Shown here one piece after another: positions 1 to 6,842 of a stretch of 7,512 nt of DNA. Source of the stretch: UBA2982 sp040081395 (GTDB lineage Bacteria > Gemmatimonadota > Gemmatimonadetes > Longimicrobiales > Gaopeijiaceae); contig JBEBGN010000151.1 in NCBI GenBank assembly GCA_040081395.1, forward strand, positions 1 through 7,512. The letters are read 5' to 3'. The position numbers were made by a program, and so were the translations under genes. A model generated the notes under the pieces. It did not search any database and was not told where the DNA came from. It worked only from the letters and a program-made list of their open reading frames with translations. How positions within the stretch are numbered: the first letter of the stretch is position 1; every line of letters begins with the position of its first letter.

Positions 1-8
1 GGACCCCC

Positions 9-752
9 ATGATCCGGCTCACCGGCCTGTCCAAGGCGTACGGCCCGTTGACGGCCGTCCAGGACGTGTCGCTCGCGGTCGCGCCTGGGGAGGTCTACGC
101 CCTGCTCGGGCCGAACGGGGCGGGGAAGACCACCGCGCTCCGGTGCCTGGCGACGCTCCTGAAACCGACCGCGGGGACCGCATTCGTGGACGGCGTCGAC
201 GTCGCCCAGGATCCCATCGAAGCCCGCCGCCGCATCGCCTTCCTGAGTTCGTCGATGGGGCTCTACGGCCGGCTCTCCGCGCGGGAGCTGGTCACGTACT
301 TCGGCCGCCTGCATGGCCTTTCGCCGGAGGTGTTGTCGGTTCGTGTTCCCGAGATGGTCGGGCTGTTCGGTCTCGGCGAGTTCGCGGACCGCCTCTGCGG
401 CAAGCTCTCGACCGGGCAGCGCCAACGCGTCTCGCTCGCGCGCGCTCTCGTGCACGATCCCCCGGTCCTGATCCTCGACGAGCCGACGCTCGGACTGGAC
501 CTGGTGAGTGGCCGCGCGATCCACGACTTCATTCTGCGTGAGCGAAGCCGTGGCAAAGCCGTGCTCTTCTCCACCCATCAGATGGAGGAGGTCGATCTGC
601 TGGCGGATCGCGTGGGCGTGCTGCGTCGTGGCCAGCTCGTGGCCGAGGGCACGCCCGCGGAGCTGCTCGCCCGCACGGGTGCTCCGAGCCTCACGCGCGC
701 CTTCCTCACGCTCGTCGCGGACGCGCCGGATGCCGAGGTCGTGCACATATGA
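9..752 (+). CDS. natA: NatA-type ABC transporter ATP-binding protein
   Basis: This 247-residue cytoplasmic ATPase should power the permease encoded next to it, probably as an exporter of the Na+-efflux (NatAB) or ABC-2 class. Visible motifs in order are an A-loop Tyr11, Walker A GPNGAGKTT at 34-42, the signature LSTGQRQR at 133-140, Walker B LILDEP at 154-159 with catalytic Glu158, a D-loop LGLD ending at Asp164, and switch His190 in STHQ. LSTGQ instead of LSGGQ is common in NatA-like proteins. The usual Q-loop glutamine is missing: the segment around 76-90 reads IAFLSSSMGLYGRLS. Length is normal for a single-domain ABC ATPase. The ATG follows a weak GGA at positions 1-3, and too little upstream sequence is present to see a promoter or a preceding gene. 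The stop overlaps the permease start by four bases. ATPase function is certain; the transported substrate is inferred only. Confidence 0.93.
   Translation: MIRLTGLSKAYGPLTAVQDVSLAVAPGEVYALLGPNGAGKTTALRCLATLLKPTAGTAFVDGVDVAQDPIEARRRIAFLSSSMGLYGRLSARELVTYFGRLHGLSPEVLSVRVPEMVGLFGLGEFADRLCGKLSTGQRQRVSLARALVHDPPVLILDEPTLGLDLVSGRAIHDFILRERSRGKAVLFSTHQMEEVDLLADRVGVLRRGQLVAEGTPAELLARTGAPSLTRAFLTLVADAPDAEVVHI
735..739 (+). promoter_or_regulatory. Ribosome binding site for the permease gene
   Basis: GAGGT lies inside the end of the ATPase gene, nine bases before the ATG at 749. Together with the ATGA stop/start overlap it supports translational coupling of the two transporter subunits and confirms the chosen permease start. 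Confidence 0.6.
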
Positions 753-2752
753 GGGCCGCTTGGTGGGTGGTCTTTCGCAAGGAGCTCAGGGAGACGCTCC
801 GGGACCACCGCACGCTCCTCATGATGGTGGCCGTGCCGGTCCTGCTTTATCCCGTCTTGCTCATCGTGAGCGAGCAGCTCCTCATCTTCGGACAGCAGCG
901 ACTGGATTCCGAACGCTCTCCGGTGGCGGTGATCGGAGACGTGCCCGCCGGGCTCAGGGCTGCGCTCGCTTCCAGTGAGGCGTTGCACATCGTCACGATC
1001 GATACGCCGCCGGAGGTCGCGCTGCGCGCCGACGTCGTGGCTGCCGTCGCGGTGGTGGGCTCCAATCCCGACTCCACGGGCACGCGCGACATCACGCTGC
1101 TCTATGATGCCGCGTCGGATCGATCGCAGCGTGCACGCGCCGACCTGGACGACGCGGTGGCAGATTGGGGGGACGCACTCCTGGCAGAACGGCTCCGCGC
1201 GCGCGGGCTTCCGAGAAGCTTCGCGCGTCCCATCTCCGTGGCCGACTCGTCGGTGGCGCTACCTGCGGAGCTGGGTGGGTATACCCTCGGACGGATCCTC
1301 CCGCTCCTGCTCGTCGTCATCACGCTGCTCGGCGCGTTCTATCCCGCGATCGACCTCGCTGCGGGGGAGAAGGAGCGGGGCACGCTGGAGACCCTGCTCA
1401 CGGCCCCCGTGCCCGCGAGCGCAATCGTGACGGGGAAGTTCCTCACCGTCGCCCTCATTGGCGTGGTCGCCGCGGCGCTGAACCTCGGCAGCATGTTGCT
1501 CACCTTCCAGACCGGCGCGCTCCAGGTCACGGAGGTGCTCGGCATCGAGGTGTCGCTGCCCCTTCGCTCCGTCGCCGTGATCTTCCTGGCGCTGGTGCCT
1601 CTCGCGGTGCTGTTCTCGGCGCTCTTCCTCGGGCTCGCGGTGCGCTCGGCATCGTTCAAGGAAGCGCAGAACGCGCTGACGCCCGTGTACATGCTCGTGT
1701 TGGTGCCGGCGATGCTCCCGATCTTCCCCGGCATCGAGTTCGGGCCGCTGCTGGCCGTCATGCCGGTCGCGGGGGTCTCCTTCCTGTTCCGTGACGTCAT
1801 GGCGGGCAACGCCGACGGCACGCTGGCGGCCGTGGTGTTGGGCTCGACCACGCTCTACGCCGGTGCCGGTCTCGCGTTCGCCGCGAGCGCGTTCGGGAGC
1901 GAGCGCGTGCTCTTCGGCGCCGGAGAATCCGCGGAGGTCTCATCGACGCCCTGGTTCGAGCGGCTACGCGCGCGCGCGCGGCCGGGTCGCGTGCCGGAGC
2001 CTGCGGCTGCGTTCGGGTTCGTCGCGGTGCTCGCGGTGCTCTTCTTCTACGGCGGCATTCGGCTCCAACTCGCGCTCGGGGAGCGGGGGCTTCTGCTGGC
2101 CGAGTGGCTGCTCCTCTTTGCCCCGGCGTTGTTCTTCGTGTACTCCGGCCGCTTCGATGCAAGCCACACGCTCTCCCTGCGCGCGCCCACCCCCGCGGGG
2201 CTGGCGGCGGGGGTTCTCCTGATCGGCGGCGCACTCCCGATGGTCTGGCTCATCGGCTGGCTGCAGAGCTTCGTCCTGCCGATTCCCTGGGATCTGCTCG
2301 AGGGCTTGGAGGAGTTGATGACGGCCGGCGACGCGCGTCGCTTGGTATGGCTGCTGTTGCTGCTGGCCCTCACGCCTGCCATCTGCGAAGAGATCGTCTT
2401 CCGGGGCGTGCTGCTCGGGGGCACGCGCTCCCTCGAGCCCTGGCGCATGATCCTGCTGAACGGTCTCGTGTTCGGCGCGTTCCATCTCTCGTTCGAGACC
2501 GCGATCAGGTTCCTGCCGACGGCCATGCTGGGCGCGCTGATCGCATGGGCGGTGTGGCGCACGGGATCGATCTGGGTGGGAGTACTCATGCACTTCGTGA
2601 ACAACGGCACGCTCGTGGTGCTGACCTCGACGCCGGCGATCAGCCAGGCACTGTCGGACCCGAATGCGCCCCCTCCACTGTGGCTCCTTCCGCTCGGCGC
2701 CGTGTCCTTGGCGGCGGGGGTGCGCCTGCTAGCTAGGAGGGCCGAGCCGTGA
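749..2752 (+). CDS. ABC permease (NatB-like) fused to CPBP intramembrane protease
   Basis: This 667-residue polytopic inner-membrane protein has two modules. Residues 1 to about 385 form an ABC-2/NatB-type permease: a first membrane segment at about 22-45, a large extracytoplasmic domain at about 46-178, then several membrane segments, with the hallmark AGEKERGTLETLL at 205-217. Residues from about 420 form a CPBP (Rce1-like, formerly Abi) domain with all three motifs: EEIVFR at 547-552, FGAFH at 575-579 and HFVNN at 615-619. The expected metal-site and catalytic residues (Glu547/Glu548, His579, His615, Asn619) are therefore present, so the protease half looks active. An Arg-rich linker (about 403-414) joins the halves and is encoded by a (CG)7 tract. 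Permease-CPBP fusions of this layout are known in databases, usually next to a NatA ATPase as here. The substrate of either module is unknown. The gene overlaps both neighbours by four bases. Confidence 0.92.
   Translation: MRAAWWVVFRKELRETLRDHRTLLMMVAVPVLLYPVLLIVSEQLLIFGQQRLDSERSPVAVIGDVPAGLRAALASSEALHIVTIDTPPEVALRADVVAAVAVVGSNPDSTGTRDITLLYDAASDRSQRARADLDDAVADWGDALLAERLRARGLPRSFARPISVADSSVALPAELGGYTLGRILPLLLVVITLLGAFYPAIDLAAGEKERGTLETLLTAPVPASAIVTGKFLTVALIGVVAAALNLGSMLLTFQTGALQVTEVLGIEVSLPLRSVAVIFLALVPLAVLFSALFLGLAVRSASFKEAQNALTPVYMLVLVPAMLPIFPGIEFGPLLAVMPVAGVSFLFRDVMAGNADGTLAAVVLGSTTLYAGAGLAFAASAFGSERVLFGAGESAEVSSTPWFERLRARARPGRVPEPAAAFGFVAVLAVLFFYGGIRLQLALGERGLLLAEWLLLFAPALFFVYSGRFDASHTLSLRAPTPAGLAAGVLLIGGALPMVWLIGWLQSFVLPIPWDLLEGLEELMTAGDARRLVWLLLLLALTPAICEEIVFRGVLLGGTRSLEPWRMILLNGLVFGAFHLSFETAIRFLPTAMLGALIAWAVWRTGSIWVGVLMHFVNNGTLVVLTSTPAISQALSDPNAPPPLWLLPLGAVSLAAGVRLLARRAEP
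1967..1980 (+). repeat. (CG)7 dinucleotide tract in the permease-protease linker
   Basis: Seven uninterrupted CG units encode alternating Arg and Ala at the junction between the permease and CPBP modules. Alternating CG runs can adopt Z-DNA and can slip during replication. A one-unit change here would shift the frame just before the protease domain. No second copy or variant is visible, so any regulatory role is speculation. Confidence 0.85.
2735..2740 (+). promoter_or_regulatory. Strong Shine-Dalgarno for threonine synthase
   Basis: A perfect AGGAGG sits in the last codons of the permease gene, eight bases before the GTG at 2749. It decides the GTG start and suggests the synthase is made at a good rate from the transporter mRNA. 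It is the strongest ribosome site in the window. Confidence 0.85.
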
Positions 2753-3936
2753 GCGAGCACTATCCGTCCCGCGGAGCCACCCACCTCGAGTGCTCGCTCA
2801 CGGGCGAGCAGCTGGAGAGCGAGCACCTCGTCGGCCTCTCCCCGGCGGGTAAGCCACTGCTCGCGCGCTACGATCTCGCGCGACTCCGCCCGACGTTCAC
2901 GCGTGCGGCCGTGGCCCATCGACGGGCCGACCTGTGGCGATACGCGGAGGTGCTCCCCGTGCGCGATCCCGCGGCCCGCATCGCGCTCGGCGAGGGGTGG
3001 ACCCCCCTGCTCGATGCACCGCGTGTCGCCGCGCGACTGGGCGTGCGCCGCGTCCTCATCAAGGAAGAGGGCCAGAACCCGACCGGGAGCTTCAAGGCAC
3101 GCGGCCTCTGCATCGCGGTGTCCCGGGCGCTCGAGTTGGGGGCGCATGAGATCGCGCTCCCCTCGGCGGGGAACGCCGGCAGCGCCGCAGCCGCCTACGG
3201 CGCCGCCGCCGGGCTCCGGGTGCATGTGGTGGTTCCCCGCGACACGCCGACCCCCATCCTGGAGGAGATCCGCGCCTTGGGGGCCGACCTCCAGCTCCTG
3301 GATGGCCTCATCACCGACTGTGCCCGCGTGGTGCGAAAAGGGGTCGAGGAGCGCGGCTGGTTCGACCTGTCCACGCTGAAGGAGCCGTATCGCATCGAAG
3401 GGAAGAAGACGATGGGGTACGAACTGGTGGAGCAGCTCGACGGCCGTCTTCCCGACGCGATCGTCTACCCGACCGGGGGAGGGACGGGGCTCATCGGCAT
3501 GTGGAAGGCCTTCGACGAAATGCAGTCCCTCGGTTGGATCGGATCCTCGCGGCCGAAGATGTTCACCGTGCAAGCCGATGGGTGCGCCCCCATCGTGCGC
3601 GCCTGGCAGGAGGGACGCACCGACGCGGGCATGTGGGAGGGTGCGCGCACGTACGCTTCCGGGCTGCGCGTGCCTTCGGCCGTGGGGGACTTCCTCATGC
3701 TCCGCATCCTGCGCGAGTCGAAGGGGGGCGCGGTGGCGGTATCGGACCGGGCCATGGCCGAGTGGGTCGAGTGGCTCGGTGCGGACACCGGCGTGTTCGC
3801 TGCACCCGAGGGTGGAGCGGCGGCCGCGGCGGTCCCGCTCCTGCTCGAGCGCGGATTGATCTCGAAGGAGGACGAGGTCGCGCTCTTCAACACCGGGAGC
3901 GGACTCAAGTACGTCGGGATGGTGCCCCTCGACTGA
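2749..3936 (+). CDS. thrC: Threonine synthase (PLP-dependent, fold type II)
   Basis: This 395-residue cytoplasmic enzyme is expected to convert O-phospho-L-homoserine and water to L-threonine and phosphate, the last step of threonine synthesis. The PLP Schiff-base lysine is Lys116 in NPTGSFKARG (110-119). An Asn-containing loop GNAGSAAAAY follows at 141-150, and the glycine-rich phosphate-binding loop is PTGGGTGLIG at 241-250, typical of the threonine synthase branch. GEGWTPL at 81-87 and NTGSGLKY at 381-388 are further family motifs. The N-terminus has LECSLTGE around Cys15, where many relatives carry a CxxC zinc-ribbon-like segment; the second cysteine is absent. The GTG start is fixed by AGGAGG eight bases upstream and overlaps the permease stop (GTGA). 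No homoserine kinase or aspartate-pathway gene is beside it, so a paralogue with another phosphoamino-acid substrate cannot be excluded. Confidence 0.9.
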   Translation: MSEHYPSRGATHLECSLTGEQLESEHLVGLSPAGKPLLARYDLARLRPTFTRAAVAHRRADLWRYAEVLPVRDPAARIALGEGWTPLLDAPRVAARLGVRRVLIKEEGQNPTGSFKARGLCIAVSRALELGAHEIALPSAGNAGSAAAAYGAAAGLRVHVVVPRDTPTPILEEIRALGADLQLLDGLITDCARVVRKGVEERGWFDLSTLKEPYRIEGKKTMGYELVEQLDGRLPDAIVYPTGGGTGLIGMWKAFDEMQSLGWIGSSRPKMFTVQADGCAPIVRAWQEGRTDAGMWEGARTYASGLRVPSAVGDFLMLRILRESKGGAVAVSDRAMAEWVEWLGADTGVFAAPEGGAAAAAVPLLLERGLISKEDEVALFNTGSGLKYVGMVPLD

Positions 3937-3969
3937 CCTCGGGGAGGCGAACGCCGCCGACTCGGCCCG

Positions 3970-4446
3970 CTACAGCTTCAGGCGGTAGTACAGCTCGGGG
4001 AGGGGCACCAACCGGCCGTTGAGCGGAAGGTCGTCCTCGGGGTCGCTGCGGCGTACCGCCAGGGCGCGATTGAGGTTGAGGGCGACACCGACGGAGTGCT
4101 CGTCGAGGAAGCTCCACTCCACACCCGCGGGCGCACGCAGCACGAAGGCGAGTCCGGTGCGCTCCTCGGGTGGGAATGCCGCGACGACCCAGAACCCGGC
4201 GCCGACGAAGGGCCGCACGCGGCTGCCGAAGAAGTACTCCTTGTAGACGGCCGAGAGCGAGAGGTCGCGGAACGCCCAGGTGCCCAACGCCACCTCGACG
4301 GCGTGCGTGTCGTCGAAGAACTCGACCATGACGCCGAAGGTGCTGATGCCGCCGAACGACAACCCCACGCGCATGCCGTCCCCGGCATTCCTACCCTGCG
4401 CCAGGCCCGGGAACGCCAAGACGGCGAGCGCCAGCAGCGCGACCAC
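3970..4446 (-). CDS. Small predicted outer-membrane beta-barrel protein
   Basis: I do not recognise a named family. From the GTG at 4446 the product is 158 residues. It begins with a hydrophobic stretch ending in FPGLAQG, which looks like a signal peptide with cleavage near Gln17, but this start leaves no positively charged n-region. The mature part has about eight amphipathic, alternating segments, for example MRVGLSFGGI, TFGVMVEFF, RPFVGAGFWVVAAF and SVGVALNLN. It ends in ELYYRLKL, which suits an 8-stranded OmpX/OmpW-sized barrel in the outer membrane. An in-frame CTG at 4500 with a GAGG six bases upstream would add 18 residues with Arg and His, giving a more convincing signal peptide and a 176-residue precursor. 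It follows the TonB receptor on the same strand and converges with thrC, with 33 bases between the stops. The barrel call is inferred from the strand pattern. Confidence 0.7.
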   Translation of the reverse strand: MVALLALAVLAFPGLAQGRNAGDGMRVGLSFGGISTFGVMVEFFDDTHAVEVALGTWAFRDLSLSAVYKEYFFGSRVRPFVGAGFWVVAAFPPEERTGLAFVLRAPAGVEWSFLDEHSVGVALNLNRALAVRRSDPEDDLPLNGRLVPLPELYYRLKL

Positions 4447-4506
4447 GACCGTGGTCGCGGTACCCGCTGCGGCGCGCGCCGTCCCGTGTGTCGGCCTCAG
4501 GCTGGA

Positions 4507-4510
4507 CCTC
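4507..4510 (-). promoter_or_regulatory. Candidate ribosome site for a CTG start at 4500
   Basis: On the minus strand GAGG overlaps the TGA stop of the TonB receptor gene and lies six bases before an in-frame CTG (4500-4498). No comparable purine-rich site precedes the GTG at 4446. If used, it would couple translation of the small barrel gene to the receptor gene. Confidence 0.45.
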
Positions 4511-6680
4511 AGCGCGAGACCGCCAGCGATGCGCCCGCGTAGAACGTGCGGCCCGGGCCCGGCTCGTAGAACCGAACGCCCGTGTGGTTCGGCGAGAACG
4601 CGAAGGAGTTCGGCACCACCGACGACATGTAGCGCTGATCGAGGGCGTTCTGGATCCCTACGAAGGGTGACACCTGGACACCGCCGATCTCGATTGCGTC
4701 ACCACCCGCGCGGGCGCCGAACAGCGTGTACGCACGGGTGAACCCGTCCTGGCGGCCCCCCGTGGCGTTCAGCGGGCACGCCCCGGCCACGAGCACCACG
4801 AGACAATTCCGGTCGTTCACGGCGACTTCGTCGGTGTACTCGGCGTTCACGTCGAGGTACCACGCGCCCCGCGTCAACTTGGCACTGGCCTGGAGCTGTT
4901 GTGGTGCGAGACCGGGCACCTTGTTGCCCGAGACGTCGTTCCCGTAGCGGTCCACGCCCTCTTCGAAGGTCGCGTCGATGTACGTGTACGACACCTGAGC
5001 GGTGGCGAAGGAGAGCAGGCGGGCGCGCAGGATGGCATCGATGCCGACGCGCTCGGTCTTGGGCATGTTATAGAAGTAGTCGAGCCCATCGACGTTCTGG
5101 CCACTGATCAGCTCGTTCTCGAGCCACATGCGGAACGCGCTCACCTCGAACGCGACGCGATCCGCGAAGGTCCCGCGCGCACCCAGCTCGGCGCTCTTGC
5201 CAGTCATGGGATCCAGCGCGGGGTTGAAGCCGCCTGACTGGGTCTGCTGGTTACCCAACTCGACCGTCGTCGGCGTATCGAAGAAGGTGCCGGCGTTGGC
5301 GAACAGGCCGATCGCCGGAGTGACGGATACGTGCACGCCGAGGCTACCGCTGGCGCGGTTCATGTCTCGGCTCCCCGAGTCGTCTGGGTTGCCGGTGACG
5401 GGCCGAACCAGGTCATCCACCTCGAAGTGCGTGTGGTCGTAGCGGACCGCGCCGACGAAGCTGAGCGCATCGCCGGGGGAGACCGTAGCCTGAAGGAACG
5501 CACCGCCGCTCCTCACGCCCTCCGTCTGGTTCAGCGTCAGCGTGTCCGGGATCCCCGCGTTGTTCGTGTACTCGCGGCGGTCGTCATCCTGGAGGTCGTA
5601 CTCTCCGCCCACGAGCAGGCCGATGTCCGTGCTCCCCGCCATGGTGGAGCGGCCGAGCGTCAGCCGGACTCCGGCGGCGCGACGATCGAGATCCACCACG
5701 TCGTTCGGAAGCGGATTGCTGAAATCGCGGGTGAGCCCGTAGCTCGAGGCCTCGATGCTGTAGTTGCCGACAGGCCCTCTCCAGCTCACACCCAACTGGC
5801 CCTGCTGGACTTCCTTGCCCGTCTGGAACGTGTTGTAGATGGCGGCGATCTGATCCGGATCCGCGTTGAACTGCGCGCGCGTGATCGACCCAGGGTTCTC
5901 GGAGTCGAGGTCGAGGAAGTTCAGCATGATGCCGAGCTCGCCGCGTCCGAGGGCCTGCTCCAGACGCCCGTTGACGTGCCAACGGCTCGCGCCGCCGTAC
6001 GCCGCGCCCGTAGTGGCGCCGGTACCGAAGTGGCGGAAGCCGTCGTACTCGAGACGGTTGAGGCTGACGAGGTAGGCGGCGTCTCCCACGCTGCCGGATG
6101 TCGTGCCCTGGAGGCGCAGCATGCCATCGCTCCCCGCGACCGACGTGATCTCCGCACTCGCGGGAGTCATCGCGGACAGCTCGGTCTCGAAGCGCAGCAC
6201 GCCCCCCGAGGCGTTGCCGTAGAGCGCCGATGCGGGTCCGCGCAGCGCTTCCACGCGGCCGAGGGAGGCGATGTCGACGTGGTCGAGGGTGGACTGACCG
6301 TCGGCGAGCGTGGCCGGAATCCCATCCACGACCACGTTGATGCCGCGGACGCCGAACTGCGCTCGCGAACCGAAGCCGCGGATCGAGATGCGCTCACCCA
6401 CCGCGTAGTTGTAGCGATTCTGGACCTGGACGCCGGGGAGGGTCTGGAGCGCCTCCTCGAGGAACATGCCGGTCTTGCCGTCGCGCAGCTCCCTCTCGCC
6501 CAACACCGAGATCGGGAAGGGGGACTGGCCGAACCGGATCGGGGTCCCCAGCACGGAGACCACCAAGGAGTCGAGGTTGAACGTGGGCACGGTGTCGGCC
6601 GCGGACTGAGCAGTCGCAGGCGCGGCCGCCGAGGCCAAGAATCCACCGAGCAGGAGCGAGCGGACGAGGAGACGGTTCAT
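4509..6680 (-). CDS. TonB-dependent outer-membrane receptor (YncD/PqqU-like plug)
   Basis: This 723-residue receptor should import a scarce ligand across the outer membrane using TonB energy. Residues 1-25 are a signal peptide (MNRLLVR, hydrophobic core, cleavage near ATA-QS). A TonB-box-like DSLVVSVLGT follows at 37-46. The plug spans roughly 50-165, with LEEALQTLPGVQVQ (74-87), ISIRGFGSRAQFGVRG (98-113), VVDGIPATLADGQ (117-129) and ALRGPASALYGNASGG (145-160). The rest is a beta-barrel. The RGFGSR...FGVRG...VDGIPAT...DGQ pattern resembles E. coli YncD, now PqqU, a pyrroloquinoline quinone receptor; this is from memory and the ligand is not proved. A cysteine pair (626, 635) lies in a late loop. 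The protein ends SLAVSR rather than in an aromatic residue. The frame stays open to 7442, but the Met at 6680 is chosen because it begins the signal peptide. The extension would run antisense through the aminopeptidase gene. Confidence 0.93.
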   Translation of the reverse strand: MNRLLVRSLLLGGFLASAAAPATAQSAADTVPTFNLDSLVVSVLGTPIRFGQSPFPISVLGERELRDGKTGMFLEEALQTLPGVQVQNRYNYAVGERISIRGFGSRAQFGVRGINVVVDGIPATLADGQSTLDHVDIASLGRVEALRGPASALYGNASGGVLRFETELSAMTPASAEITSVAGSDGMLRLQGTTSGSVGDAAYLVSLNRLEYDGFRHFGTGATTGAAYGGASRWHVNGRLEQALGRGELGIMLNFLDLDSENPGSITRAQFNADPDQIAAIYNTFQTGKEVQQGQLGVSWRGPVGNYSIEASSYGLTRDFSNPLPNDVVDLDRRAAGVRLTLGRSTMAGSTDIGLLVGGEYDLQDDDRREYTNNAGIPDTLTLNQTEGVRSGGAFLQATVSPGDALSFVGAVRYDHTHFEVDDLVRPVTGNPDDSGSRDMNRASGSLGVHVSVTPAIGLFANAGTFFDTPTTVELGNQQTQSGGFNPALDPMTGKSAELGARGTFADRVAFEVSAFRMWLENELISGQNVDGLDYFYNMPKTERVGIDAILRARLLSFATAQVSYTYIDATFEEGVDRYGNDVSGNKVPGLAPQQLQASAKLTRGAWYLDVNAEYTDEVAVNDRNCLVVLVAGACPLNATGGRQDGFTRAYTLFGARAGGDAIEIGGVQVSPFVGIQNALDQRYMSSVVPNSFAFSPNHTGVRFYEPGPGRTFYAGASLAVSR

Positions 6681-6741
6681 TTGCGAGTCCAGGAGCTGCG
6701 TGGTTCGACGATGCCTCCACCCCCCAGGGCGGGCGGCCAAC

Positions 6742-6747
6742 ATGATA
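6742..6747 (-). promoter_or_regulatory. Candidate -10 element of the TonB receptor gene
   Basis: TATCAT on the minus strand matches TATAAT at five of six bases and is a rare AT-rich patch in a GC-rich gap. Transcription would start near 6735, giving a leader of about 55 bases before the ATG. No good -35 hexamer is found at 16-18 bases spacing, so an activator or other sigma factor is possible. Confidence 0.4.
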
Positions 6748-6812
6748 CAGTCGGGGCTCCGTTTGCGCCTCTCTTGATGGGTCAGGCACCGGCTCCGGAC
6801 GGGAAACGCAGG

Positions 6813-6842
6813 GTGACGCCTCCCACCCGGCTTCGCTAGCTT
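6813..6842 (+). promoter_or_regulatory. Candidate promoter of the aminopeptidase gene, probably leaderless
   Basis: GTGACG (6813-6818) and TAGCTT (6837-6842) are separated by 18 bases and resemble -35 and -10 elements; the -10 keeps the key T, A and final T. The -10 ends six bases before the ATG, so transcription would begin at or next to the start codon. The lack of a Shine-Dalgarno before this ATG agrees with a leaderless mRNA. Confidence 0.45.

Noticed and set aside
2047..3573. A 508-codon open frame on the minus strand across the permease and threonine synthase genes.
   Set aside because: Both plus-strand genes have firm family motifs. The antisense product has no recognisable domain and reflects scarcity of stop codons at high GC.
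3937..3969. Possible bidirectional terminator between the convergent genes.
   Set aside because: Only tiny hairpins exist (CCTC/GAGG at 3937-3947; GGCG/CGCC at 3946-3955, with an impossible 2-base loop), they exclude one another, and no T-run follows on either strand.
5331..6839. A 502-codon open frame on the plus strand across the TonB receptor gene.
   Set aside because: It is antisense to conserved plug and barrel sequence, has biased Arg/Ala/Val composition and no domain, so it is treated as a shadow frame.
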